The position numbers and the translations under genes were made by a program. The notes beneath the pieces are model-generated. The model was not told the origin of the DNA. It saw only the letters and a list, made by a program, of their open reading frames with translations, and did not search any database. From Flavobacteriaceae bacterium (GTDB lineage Bacteria > Bacteroidota > Bacteroidia > Flavobacteriales > Weeksellaceae): a stretch of 46,682 nucleotides of DNA. Below, piece by piece: positions 33,416 through 41,690 of the stretch. Every line of letters starts with the position of its first letter. Position 1 is the first letter of the stretch. Location of the stretch: assembly GCA_030538275.1 (NCBI GenBank), contig JAUNUH010000011.1, positions 1 to 46,682 on the forward strand, written 5' to 3'.

Positions 33416-35080
33416 GTGTTAAGAAACTCATCTCTTGCTAGACAATCAACAGAATCCATTGAGAGACTGTATATTACAATGCGTCATTTGTTCTATCGCG
33501 GCGCATTCAAAATCACGGGAAATTCTGGGCTTGCGCTGCGCGATTTACTTTTAAAATTAAATCCAGAAATTTATGGATTTATTGCAGATCCCAATACTGT
33601 AGAACTAGAAGGATTGCTATATGTGCTGGATCGATTACCAGAAGGAATTGAACAAACTCCCTATATCAACCTCACTGCAGACGAGGGTTATGCCAGTTCA
33701 CATTTTGAAGCCATTGTCCCGCTCAAACGACGACGAAATTGTTACAGAATCGACTCTGAACAAATGAATATAGAAGTATTGCGCGGAAGATCAGAGATTT
33801 ATGATATTTTAACGCATTTAACTTTCTTTTATAATGAGGCCGATAAAATCATGTACCGCGCTTTTGAAAACAATAAAATGTCGCGTGTATGGGAGAAAAT
33901 TGAGCACGTGGTTCATCAAAAAAAGAGTTTGAGCCTAGAAGAAAGGGAAGTGGCTTTAATCCATCTGGCGCATATCTTGGGTAGAACTTTTGAAGAAACC
34001 AAACTCGCCTACGAAGCTTTCAGTTTTGATGAAAATAAAGACCGACTTTTTCATGTCATTTATTGGATGGGGAAACTTAGTCATATGGATTATAATGGAT
34101 TGGTAAGCAGGGAAATAACCTTTACATCAACGCTACGATCCCAAATCGGACATCACCTAACAGGTGAAAAATGGGCCAATCAAATCAAATATGAATTACA
34201 TTCCAAAAACCTGCATCAACGCCCGCTACACATCATAAGCGCTAATATGCATTCGGTAATGAATATGTTATTTGCCCATAAAAGCCAAGGAAGAGAATAT
34301 GATAAAAGCTTGGAACTGTCTGTATATGAGGAGTTATCGTCTTCTATAAACAAAGACTTGAGGGATAATGTAAGGGAATTTGCTGCCAATGGCGGAATGA
34401 TGTATATTGAAGATACTTCTGGCGCCAATATCGATGTGCAAATTATTGATCTTAAAGGATTTGATTTCGATCAAACCGCATTTAAGTCAATTAAATATGA
34501 TAGAAACGATGTGCTCATAGTTATGGATTATGCCTTTGGAGAACAGGCTTTTGAGGTCATGGATGAGTTGTTGAAGCCTTATCGCGAAGAAGATTATTTT
34601 GAAATGAATGTAAAATCCGTTTCGATTATGGGTAAAGCGGGTATTCTCGAAGGGTCCAAAGGTGATATTATGGTAGCAGATTCATTTGTTTTTGAAGGAA
34701 CTGCAGACAACTATCCTTTTGATAATCAGCTTTCAAAATCAGATTTTGACGGATACGATCTCGGGGTATATCAAGGTATGATGGTCACCGTACTTGGAAC
34801 TTCACTACAGAATAAAAATATTTTAGAATTTTTCAAAGATACTTCATGGGAATGTATTGGACTGGAAATGGAAGGGGCTCATTATCAAAAAGCCATTCAA
34901 ATTGCGAGCAAAATCCGCGGTCATATAGACGAAAATGTACGTGTGAGTTATGCATATTACGCCTCTGATAATCCTTTGGAAACTGGTGGTACACTCGCTT
35001 CGGGCGGTTTGGGACTTACGGGTGTGAAACCGACCTATTTGATAACGCTTAAAATGATAGAAAAAATTCTGCAAGCGTAA
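33416..35080 (+). CDS. DUF6909 family protein
   Basis: The 554-residue cytoplasmic protein matches, by recall of Flavobacteriia homologues, the DUF6909 family of unknown function. The N-terminal part (about 1-290) is helical and begins with a conserved segment, ARQSTESIERLYITMRHLF. The C-terminal half contains IISANMHSVMN, VMDYAFGEQAFE, SIMGKAGILEG, VTVLGTSLQ, GLEMEGAHYQKA and GVKPTYLITLK; the EMEGA motif is characteristic of the nucleoside phosphorylase/MTA nucleosidase fold, so a nucleoside- or nucleotide-related activity is possible but unproven. Start: I use GTG 33416, which fits the usual family N-terminus; the frame is open upstream to ATG 33347, but that lies inside the DUF3109 gene. 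ATG at 33481 is another option, with a shorter protein. Confidence 0.85.
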   Translation: MLRNSSLARQSTESIERLYITMRHLFYRGAFKITGNSGLALRDLLLKLNPEIYGFIADPNTVELEGLLYVLDRLPEGIEQTPYINLTADEGYASSHFEAIVPLKRRRNCYRIDSEQMNIEVLRGRSEIYDILTHLTFFYNEADKIMYRAFENNKMSRVWEKIEHVVHQKKSLSLEEREVALIHLAHILGRTFEETKLAYEAFSFDENKDRLFHVIYWMGKLSHMDYNGLVSREITFTSTLRSQIGHHLTGEKWANQIKYELHSKNLHQRPLHIISANMHSVMNMLFAHKSQGREYDKSLELSVYEELSSSINKDLRDNVREFAANGGMMYIEDTSGANIDVQIIDLKGFDFDQTAFKSIKYDRNDVLIVMDYAFGEQAFEVMDELLKPYREEDYFEMNVKSVSIMGKAGILEGSKGDIMVADSFVFEGTADNYPFDNQLSKSDFDGYDLGVYQGMMVTVLGTSLQNKNILEFFKDTSWECIGLEMEGAHYQKAIQIASKIRGHIDENVRVSYAYYASDNPLETGGTLASGGLGLTGVKPTYLITLKMIEKILQA

Positions 35081-35118
35081 ATTTTTATAAACTTTAATAT
35101 AAAATTGGATTGGAAAAA

Positions 35119-36054
35119 ATGAAATTCGCATTGATGGGCTATGGGCTTATCGGCAAAGTGCATGAAGCTGCGCTACAACAAGCTCAAAATGCAAGTTTAG
35201 AAGCAATAATCGATACCGCACAAATTCAAACAGATTTACCTGTATTTGACTCAATACAAGGATTGAGAGCTTCTGATATTCAAGTAGATGCCATCATTAT
35301 AGCTACACCCAATGGATTACATTTTGAACATGCCCGTCAAGCGCTAGAAAATGATTTTCACGCAGTAGTAGAAAAGCCGATAACATTGAGTTCCAAGGAT
35401 TTTGAACGCTTAATTTTTATTGCAGAAAGTAAAAAACGACGTGTTTTTAATATGCTCCAACTTCGTTTTGCGCCAATTCCACAATGGGTTAAAAAAGCCC
35501 TAAATGACAAGCTTTTTGGCCAAGTGTATATGGTAAATGTTCAATGTTATTGGAACCGAAATGCAGCATATTATCAGCAACGCGAATGGCATGGAACAAG
35601 AGAAATGGATGGTGGCGTGCTTTTCACGCAGTTTTCACATTTTGTAGATGTATTACATTATTGGTTTGAAGAACTGAAACCCAAGGATATACGCAGCTTC
35701 AACTTTAATCATCAAGATTCTACAGAATTTCCAGATTCAGGAATTATTAATTTTGAAATTACCCATGGATTTGGATCTATGGTTTATACTATTTCTACTT
35801 TTGAAAAAAACTTTGACAGTAATATCACCATCATAGCCGAGAAAGCAACGCTCCAAATAGGGGGGCAATATATGAATCAAATCAATTATTTCAACGCTGA
35901 AAATGTCGAAAATCCTTTTTCTAAAGAAACAGAAAAACGTTTTCACAAACAGGCATTAGAAGAAATAGCAACTGCATTGACAAACAATAGAAGTAGTATT
36001 CTCGATGCAGAAAACGCCAGAAATGTTATTCGTTTTTTAGAAACTGTTTCGTGA
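35119..36054 (+). CDS. Gfo/Idh/MocA family oxidoreductase
   Basis: The 311-residue product has an N-terminal Rossmann domain (MKFALMGYGLIGKVHEAAL, a GxGxxG-like site) and the family's EKPI motif (about residue 88), followed by the alpha/beta substrate domain (CYWNRNAAYY, GGVLFTQFSHFVDVLHYWF). The EKP lysine and the His in FSHFVDVLHYW match the usual catalytic positions. The segment CYWNR...GGVL is similar to WlbA-type sugar-nucleotide dehydrogenases, which oxidise UDP-N-acetylglucosaminuronic acid, but no other polysaccharide gene is nearby and the substrate cannot be set. I start at ATG 35119; an in-frame TTG nine bases upstream is possible. It lies 38 bases after the DUF6909 gene, and its stop is one base from the stop of the gene on the other strand. 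Confidence 0.87.
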   Translation: MKFALMGYGLIGKVHEAALQQAQNASLEAIIDTAQIQTDLPVFDSIQGLRASDIQVDAIIIATPNGLHFEHARQALENDFHAVVEKPITLSSKDFERLIFIAESKKRRVFNMLQLRFAPIPQWVKKALNDKLFGQVYMVNVQCYWNRNAAYYQQREWHGTREMDGGVLFTQFSHFVDVLHYWFEELKPKDIRSFNFNHQDSTEFPDSGIINFEITHGFGSMVYTISTFEKNFDSNITIIAEKATLQIGGQYMNQINYFNAENVENPFSKETEKRFHKQALEEIATALTNNRSSILDAENARNVIRFLETVS

Positions 36055-36055
36055 A

Positions 36056-36517
36056 TCAGGGATGAAATTGGGTGTCCTCATGTACAAAATCTCCCAATTT
36101 TAGATATCTTTTTTCACCATTGGCACGATAAACAAGCATATTAATAAATTCAGCATTTTCATGGGTTTCGTTCCTGTCCAAATCTGTGTTTTCTTCTATG
36201 TTTTGTGGCAATTCATGTGAATGATTGTGAGGATCTGTTCTCGTAGCCATGATAATAAAAGGATTTTCGGCTTCTGGAATGGCTACCAACTTGTGATTTT
36301 CTACATATATAGAGTCAAAATCTATTTTGTACGAAGATTTTTGTTTTAAAACCACTTTATAATAGGTCCCCGAAACATTTCTTTGTCCGCCATACCATTT
36401 TTGTTGAAAGGTTTTAATAATTTCAAAATCAGCCGTATTGAATTTTTTTATGGTATCGTTGGGCGTGCTGCAACTCCAAAAACTCAAAAAGATAAAAACG
36501 ACAACGAATCTTTTCAT
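36056..36517 (-). CDS. Small putative lipoprotein
   Basis: The 153-residue product has a lipoprotein signal (MKRFVVVFIFLSFWSC, Cys16) followed by STPND. The mature part contains QQKWYGGQRNVSGTYYKVVLKQKSS and later VYRANGEKRYLKLGDF, a beta-rich pattern. A His-rich segment (DPHNHSHELP, about 93-102) is present. I do not recognise a family. It lies one base downstream of the metB-like gene and must be cotranscribed with it; this says nothing clear about function. Confidence 0.75.
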   Translation of the reverse strand: MKRFVVVFIFLSFWSCSTPNDTIKKFNTADFEIIKTFQQKWYGGQRNVSGTYYKVVLKQKSSYKIDFDSIYVENHKLVAIPEAENPFIIMATRTDPHNHSHELPQNIEENTDLDRNETHENAEFINMLVYRANGEKRYLKLGDFVHEDTQFHP

Positions 36518-36518
36518 T

Positions 36519-37664
36519 TTAAATTAAATTTAAAGCATCTTCCAAATCTTGTAAAATATCTTCAACATCTTCTATACCAATACTCAAGCGTATTAAATCA
36601 TCACTAATTCCATTTTCTTTTCTCACTTCTTGTGGAATCGATGCATGTGTCATGGTGGCAGGATGATTGGCAAGTGATTCTACACCACCCAAAGATTCAG
36701 CCAAAGTAATTACGTTTAAATTTTCAAGAAGTTGAAAAGCATCTTCTTTTTTGCCCGATTTTAGATTAAATGAAAGCATACCTCCTGGTGTTTTCATTTG
36801 TTTTGAAGCTATTTCGTAACCAGAATGTGATTTTAATCCGGGATAAAAGACAGAATTTACTTTTGGGTGATTTTCAAGAAATTCAGATATTCTAATCGCA
36901 TTTTCTGCATGTCGTTGCATGCGTACCGCAAGAGTTTTGATGCCACGCAATACCAAAAAAGAATCTTGTGGGCCTAAAATTCCACCGCCTGCAAATTGTT
37001 GAAAATAAAGATTCTCTGCCAATTCTTCATCTTTTGTAATTAAGGCTCCTGCAATCAAATCAGAATGTCCACCAAGATATTTTGTGGCAGAATGCATCAC
37101 AATATCTGCACCCAAATCCAATGGTCGCTGATTGTAGGGCGAAGCGAAAGTGTTGTCCACAGCAACCAGAATACCATGAGCTTTGGCAATTTCACAAACC
37201 GCTTGAATATCAATAATTTGAAGTAGTGGATTTGTAGGTGTTTCTAGCCAAATAAGTTTGGTTTTTGAATTTATTTTTTCTTCGAATTTTGAAGCCGCAT
37301 TACCTTTCACAAAATGAAATCGAATATCATATTTACCATAAATGCGCGTAAACATACGGTAAGTTCCGCCATACAAATCACTTCCAGCAATTACTTCATC
37401 TCCTGGATTTAGCATTTTCAATACAGCATCTGTTGCTGCCATTCCACTGCCAAAAGCCAAGCCTTGTGTACCATTTTCTATACTGGCGAGCGCATATTCT
37501 AGCGCAGTTCGTGTAGGATTGGCGCCACGTGAATATTCATAACCGCTGTGATTTCCTGGACTTTTTTGAATATAAGTTGAAGTTTGAAAAATAGGAGGCA
37601 TTACGGCGCCAGTAGTGGGCTCTGGATGCTGATTACCATGAATGGCTTTGGTATTGAATTTCAT
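36519..37664 (-). CDS. metB: Cystathionine gamma-synthase (MetB-like PLP enzyme)
   Basis: This trans-sulfuration PLP enzyme makes cystathionine from an activated homoserine and cysteine, or cleaves related thioethers. The 381-residue product has the family pattern YEYSRGANPTR (phosphate and substrate contacts), LAFGSGMAATDAVL, YGGTYR, DNTFASPYNQRPLDLGADIVMHSATKYLGGHSD with the Schiff-base Lys195, and ESLGGVESLANHPATMTHAS near the C-terminus. Cystathionine gamma-synthase, gamma-lyase and O-acetylhomoserine sulfhydrylase are hard to distinguish by sequence; the length and the ESLGGVESL motif favour gamma-synthase or lyase. The start is ATG 37664. Confidence 0.88.
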   Translation of the reverse strand: MKFNTKAIHGNQHPEPTTGAVMPPIFQTSTYIQKSPGNHSGYEYSRGANPTRTALEYALASIENGTQGLAFGSGMAATDAVLKMLNPGDEVIAGSDLYGGTYRMFTRIYGKYDIRFHFVKGNAASKFEEKINSKTKLIWLETPTNPLLQIIDIQAVCEIAKAHGILVAVDNTFASPYNQRPLDLGADIVMHSATKYLGGHSDLIAGALITKDEELAENLYFQQFAGGGILGPQDSFLVLRGIKTLAVRMQRHAENAIRISEFLENHPKVNSVFYPGLKSHSGYEIASKQMKTPGGMLSFNLKSGKKEDAFQLLENLNVITLAESLGGVESLANHPATMTHASIPQEVRKENGISDDLIRLSIGIEDVEDILQDLEDALNLI

Positions 37665-37748
37665 TATGTAAAATTAAGTTGTAAAGTTATGATTTAACTT
37701 TAATACTTAAAAAAATCAAATTCATTTCGATTTCATTAAATTTATAGC

Positions 37749-38096
37749 ATGAAAAAAATTTATTATTTATCTACTTGTTCCACTTGTAAAAAGTTGATTG
37801 ACAGCATCAATACAAATGGATTTGAAATGATTGATATCAAAAAAACGCCATTATCTGAAGAAGAATTAGAGAAATTGAAGCAGCTTTCTGGTAGTTTTGA
37901 ATCGCTTTTTTCTAAAAGAGCCAAGTTATATACTTCTTTGGGGTTGAAAAACCAGGAACTCACCGAATCGGATTTTAAAAAATACTTGTTGATGGATTAT
38001 ACATTTTTAAAACGCCCGGTGATTGTAGATGATAAGGAGATTTTTATAGGGAGCAGTGCGGCTACCCAAGAAAAACTTGTAGAAAGATATCAATAA
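37749..38096 (+). CDS. ArsC/Spx-like thioredoxin-fold protein
   Basis: The 115-residue product has the thioredoxin-fold CxxC motif at residues 10-13 (STCSTCKK), and the later RPV of the arsenate-reductase family (TFLKRPVIVDDKEIFIGSS). Family members are glutaredoxin-dependent arsenate reductases (ArsC) or Spx-type regulators. Neither the arsenic operon nor an Spx partner is nearby, so the role is unknown. The gene is divergent from metB, in a spacer of 84 bases; its stop is three bases from the gldC stop on the other strand. Confidence 0.85.
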   Translation: MKKIYYLSTCSTCKKLIDSINTNGFEMIDIKKTPLSEEELEKLKQLSGSFESLFSKRAKLYTSLGLKNQELTESDFKKYLLMDYTFLKRPVIVDDKEIFIGSSAATQEKLVERYQ

Positions 38097-38099
38097 AAA

Positions 38100-38426
38100 T
38101 TAATCCCGAATACCAGATGCAATGGCAAAATCTTCGGCAAATTCGCGAATGCGTTGAGCAACTTCAATTTCAGAGGTGGCACGCTCATAGGTTACCGCCA
38201 AACTGGCAAGGGTTTGATGAAAAAACATATTCATTTCATCAACGGTCATTTTTTTGGTCCAAAGATCAATTCTCATGGCCTCTTTGGCTTCGTCATCCCA
38301 AGACGAAAACAGGAAAGCTTTGGTGACTTGATGATCTACTCCACCATCTTTGGCAGCCCATGATATTTGTTCGGGTATGTGATTTTCGTCTAATTCTACA
38401 CTGATAATTATGTCTGATTTTTTCAT
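38100..38426 (-). CDS. gldC: Gliding motility protein GldC
   Basis: GldC is a small soluble protein that improves gliding in Flavobacterium johnsoniae, where it is encoded next to gldB. The 108-residue product begins MKKSDIIISVELDENHIPE and contains ISWAAKDGG and MFFHQTLASLAVTYERAT, matching the family. No signal peptide is seen, so it should be cytoplasmic. It lies ten bases after gldB, in the same direction. Confidence 0.94.
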   Translation of the reverse strand: MKKSDIIISVELDENHIPEQISWAAKDGGVDHQVTKAFLFSSWDDEAKEAMRIDLWTKKMTVDEMNMFFHQTLASLAVTYERATSEIEVAQRIREFAEDFAIASGIRD

Positions 38427-38436
38427 TTTATATTAT

Positions 38437-39420
38437 TTATCTCATGGGTTTGTAACCCGATTCATTAAAAATTTTGATTAAATCTTGATCGTTTATAAAG
38501 TCTTGTAATGTCAAATTCGGATTTTTTTCTAAATAAGAACGACAAATTTGCCAACCCATCCAAGCAGCAATTCTACCTGGGGATTCGATATCACTTTCAG
38601 AAAAGAATTTTGAAAATGGAGCAGGGTCAATGAATCTTTGATTCAGTCTTTTGTCATCAGAAAAAAACATTTGTTCTTCAGTAAAATAAATATAAATCTG
38701 CGCCTCGTTGGTCACCGCCCAGTTGATTTGGTCTTGTGTGTATCCAATTTTGAAAGCATCTGCCATGTCGGGTAATAACGCATCTTGAATAATAAGAAGT
38801 TTCCCTTCATAAATCATTTTTTCTATGAATTTGCGCTTTCTTATGTCATAATGAACCATTTGTTTGGCGATAGATTCTACTATTTTGGGTTTGAAATTCC
38901 CTGGATTCATTTGGGTTCTAAAATAGTCTGGTACTCCCATTGTCTGATATATTGGATTCTCTGCTCCCAAAAACCAGTCTAGTCCAATTACCATATCTGC
39001 CGTTTCAGAAAAATACGCAACAGGAAATTCATACGAGAGTTCTCCTGTAAAGGTGTACACTTGTGGAACAGTGAATTTGGGATAAAAATACTGAAGTCTC
39101 GAAAAAATTTGATTCAAGGAATCCGATAAAGCTTGTGTATTGTTGAATTTTCGAGAAACTTCTTGATGTAGCGCAAAGCTCAACGAGTCTGATCGTCGTG
39201 CTTGTAGCAGGGAATCGCTGGCGTTTTCAAAAAAATCTGGAAATTGATGGCGTAGCTCATCTGGTGTAATTTCTGGATTATAATAAGCATCTGAAACATG
39301 GATAATATCAATGTTTTCGGCAGTTGGTAAACTTTCTATTTGCCAGCGGTCCACATCTTTTCTGCCACAAGAAGCCAGAAATACAAGACATAATAATCCC
39401 CAAATTTTGATAACATTCAT
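38437..39420 (-). CDS. gldB: Gliding motility lipoprotein GldB
   Basis: GldB is an essential lipoprotein for gliding motility in Flavobacterium johnsoniae and is often kept in non-gliding relatives. The 327-residue product has a lipoprotein signal (MNVIKIWGLLCLVFLASC, Cys18) and the GldB-type mature domain with QLF/FPKFTVPQVYTFTGELSYEFP, DWFLGAENPIYQ, and a C-terminal WMGWQICRSYLEKNP. It starts at ATG 39420; an in-frame TTG at 39447 is the end of its -7 box. It is upstream of gldC and divergent from nadE. Presence of gldB alone does not prove gliding, since the motor genes are elsewhere. Confidence 0.94.
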   Translation of the reverse strand: MNVIKIWGLLCLVFLASCGRKDVDRWQIESLPTAENIDIIHVSDAYYNPEITPDELRHQFPDFFENASDSLLQARRSDSLSFALHQEVSRKFNNTQALSDSLNQIFSRLQYFYPKFTVPQVYTFTGELSYEFPVAYFSETADMVIGLDWFLGAENPIYQTMGVPDYFRTQMNPGNFKPKIVESIAKQMVHYDIRKRKFIEKMIYEGKLLIIQDALLPDMADAFKIGYTQDQINWAVTNEAQIYIYFTEEQMFFSDDKRLNQRFIDPAPFSKFFSESDIESPGRIAAWMGWQICRSYLEKNPNLTLQDFINDQDLIKIFNESGYKPMR

Positions 39421-39444
39421 TATCTTTACATCTTTAAAAGTTGA

Positions 39445-39452
39445 CAAAATTA
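39445..39452 (-). promoter_or_regulatory. gldB: -7 promoter box of gldB
   Basis: On the minus strand this reads TAATTTTG, matching TAnnTTTG; a TTTG lies 16 bases upstream (39469-39472), a short spacing. The box sits in the 41-base space to nadE, whose own weaker box, TATCTTTA (39421-39428), touches the gldB start codon. Confidence 0.5.
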
Positions 39453-39461
39453 AGGATTAAA

Positions 39462-40250
39462 ATGCAGACAAAGCAGGTAATATCATATATTGTAAACTGG
39501 CTGCACGATTATCTTATCAAATCTGGCCAAAAAGGATTTGTCATTGGTATTTCTGGCGGTATTGATTCTGCCGTAACATCAGCACTTGCAGCCAAAACGG
39601 GTAAGCCGCTTTGGGTTATTGAAATGCCGATACATCAACAAGTATCACAAGTTGATAATGCAAAAGCTCACATTTCTTGGTTGAAGGACAGTTTTGATAA
39701 TATTCATGACATGCAAGTAGATCTCACACCCACATTTGATGCGTTCTCATCTGCAGTGAATGCGGATAAATCGAATCCCGCTTGGGAGATTTCTCTAGCA
39801 AATTCACGTTCACGCTTGCGAATGACAACGCTATACTATTATGCAGGAATGCATAATTTATTGGTTTTGGGAACAGGAAATAAAATAGAGGATTTTGGAA
39901 TTGGTTTTTTTACCAAATACGGTGATGGCGGTGTAGATATTTCGCCCATTGCAGACTTATTGAAAAGTGAAGTGTATTTGTTGGCCAAAGAATTAAGCAT
40001 CATAGAAAGTATTCAAAATGCAAAACCAACCGATGGACTTTTTGGGGATAATCGATCCGATGAGGACCAAATCGGGGCTAATTATGATGAATTGGAATGG
40101 GCTATGTCTGTATATCAGGAAAAAAAACCAGAAGATTTTGAAGGGCGAAAAAAAGAAATTCTGGAAATTTTTATTAGAATGAATCGAGCAATGCAGCATA
40201 AGATAAATCCAATTCCCGTAGCCGTAATACCAGAAGAACTAAGAAATTAA
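39462..40250 (+). CDS. nadE: NAD+ synthase (ammonia-dependent)
   Basis: NadE amidates nicotinic acid adenine dinucleotide to NAD, with ATP. The 262-residue product has the P-loop SGGIDSA (residues 31-37) for ATP pyrophosphate binding, SRLRMTTLYYYAG, LVLGTGNKIEDFGIGFFTKYGDGG and PTDGLF, all typical. There is no glutaminase domain, so free ammonia should be the donor. The start is ATG 39462. It is divergent from gldB, an order I recall from other Flavobacteriia, and is followed by rlmD after 15 bases. Confidence 0.95.
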   Translation: MQTKQVISYIVNWLHDYLIKSGQKGFVIGISGGIDSAVTSALAAKTGKPLWVIEMPIHQQVSQVDNAKAHISWLKDSFDNIHDMQVDLTPTFDAFSSAVNADKSNPAWEISLANSRSRLRMTTLYYYAGMHNLLVLGTGNKIEDFGIGFFTKYGDGGVDISPIADLLKSEVYLLAKELSIIESIQNAKPTDGLFGDNRSDEDQIGANYDELEWAMSVYQEKKPEDFEGRKKEILEIFIRMNRAMQHKINPIPVAVIPEELRN

Positions 40251-40265
40251 TTAATTGAATATCAG

Positions 40266-41681
40266 TTGAAAAGAAAGAAAAGAGAAGCTTTGATTCTACA
40301 TCATATTGAGCTTGCTACAGCAGGAGCAAAAGGTGCATCCATTGGTAAAACAAAAGAAGGTAAAACCGTTTTTGTGCGCAATGCAGTGCCTGGAGATGTG
40401 GTTGATGTACAAGTTACCAAGAAAAAAAGTCGATTTATAGAGGGAAACGCAATTCATATTCATCAATTCTCTGATTTGAGAACCCAACCTGTATGCGAAC
40501 ATTTTGGTGTGTGTGGCGGTTGCAAATGGCAAAACATGACGTATGAGGCACAGTTAAAATTCAAAGAACAAGAGGTAAAAGACCATTTTGAACGAATTGG
40601 CAAAATTGATGTATCAGATTGTTTACCGATTCTTGGGTCTGACGAAATTTATTTTTATCGAAATAAATTGGAATTCTCCTTCTCCAACCAACGATGGATT
40701 ACGCAAGAAGAAATAGATTCGAAAGTAGAAATTGAGAATAAAAATGCATTAGGATTTCATATTCCTGGGATGTGGAGTAAAATTCTAGATATTCAAAAAT
40801 GTTGGCTGCAACCCGATCCTTCAAATCAAATAAGGTTGGCCGTAAAGGAATTTGCCGATAAAAACGAATATTCTTTTTTTGACCCCGTACAACAAAGTGG
40901 ATTTTTACGAAATCTGATGATTCGCAGCACCACAACAGGCGAAATTATGGTTTTGATTCAATTTTTTTCTGAAGATGAATCAAAGCGAAAAGCTCTTTTG
41001 AATCATCTTCTAGAACTTTTCCCTCAAATTACTTCTTTGCTTTTTGCCATCAATCCAAAAGGAAATGATTCTTTATATGATTTGAATATACAAACTTTTG
41101 CCGGCCAAAGTCATATTACTGAAGTCATGGAGGGTCTTCAATTCAGGATTGGTCCTAAAAGTTTCTATCAAACCAATCCAAAACAAGCGCTCAAACTCTA
41201 TGAAGTCGCCAGAGATTTTGCAGATTTACATGGTACTGAACGTGTATATGACTTATACACCGGTACGGGCACAATTGCACAATTTGTGAGTTCGCAAGCG
41301 GCAGAAGTAGTAGGAGTAGAATCGGTGCAGGAGGCAATAGATGCTGCAATAGACAATGCGAAATTAAACCAAATCAAAAACTGCAAATTTGTTTGCGGAG
41401 ATATGAAAAATGTGTTGAATGAAGAATTTATCTTACAAAACGGCAAGCCCGATGTTATCATTACAGATCCGCCTCGCGATGGTATGCACAAACAAGTGGT
41501 TGAAAGTATTTTGAATATAGAAGCTCCCAAAATTGTGTATGTGAGCTGTAATTCGGCTACACAAGCCAGGGATTTGGAGATTCTGAAAGAAAAATATGAA
41601 GTCATTAAAATACAACCCGTAGATATGTTTCCGCAAACTTATCATGTAGAAAATGTCGTATTACTCCATTTAAAATCCTAA
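40266..41681 (+). CDS. rlmD: 23S rRNA (uracil-5-)-methyltransferase RlmD-like
   Basis: This SAM-dependent enzyme methylates a uridine of 23S rRNA at C5 (U1939 in E. coli). The 471-residue product has an N-terminal TRAM domain (about 10-70), four cysteines that should hold a [4Fe-4S] cluster (Cys77, Cys83, Cys86 in CEHFGVCGGCKW, and Cys179), the SAM-binding region VYDLYTGTGTIAQFV, TDPPRDGMH and the catalytic YVSCNSAT (Cys428). RlmD, RlmCD and TrmA are similar; the TRAM and the cluster favour RlmD/RlmCD. The start is TTG at 40266; the family N-terminus fits, and no ATG is close. Confidence 0.93.
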   Translation: MKRKKREALILHHIELATAGAKGASIGKTKEGKTVFVRNAVPGDVVDVQVTKKKSRFIEGNAIHIHQFSDLRTQPVCEHFGVCGGCKWQNMTYEAQLKFKEQEVKDHFERIGKIDVSDCLPILGSDEIYFYRNKLEFSFSNQRWITQEEIDSKVEIENKNALGFHIPGMWSKILDIQKCWLQPDPSNQIRLAVKEFADKNEYSFFDPVQQSGFLRNLMIRSTTTGEIMVLIQFFSEDESKRKALLNHLLELFPQITSLLFAINPKGNDSLYDLNIQTFAGQSHITEVMEGLQFRIGPKSFYQTNPKQALKLYEVARDFADLHGTERVYDLYTGTGTIAQFVSSQAAEVVGVESVQEAIDAAIDNAKLNQIKNCKFVCGDMKNVLNEEFILQNGKPDVIITDPPRDGMHKQVVESILNIEAPKIVYVSCNSATQARDLEILKEKYEVIKIQPVDMFPQTYHVENVVLLHLKS

Positions 41682-41690
41682 TTTTATCCA

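Noticed and set aside
32833..36054. A defence or biosynthetic gene cluster
   Set aside because: No toxin, nuclease, helicase, restriction, polyketide or peptide synthase gene is present here; the genes are two families of unknown function and a common oxidoreductase.
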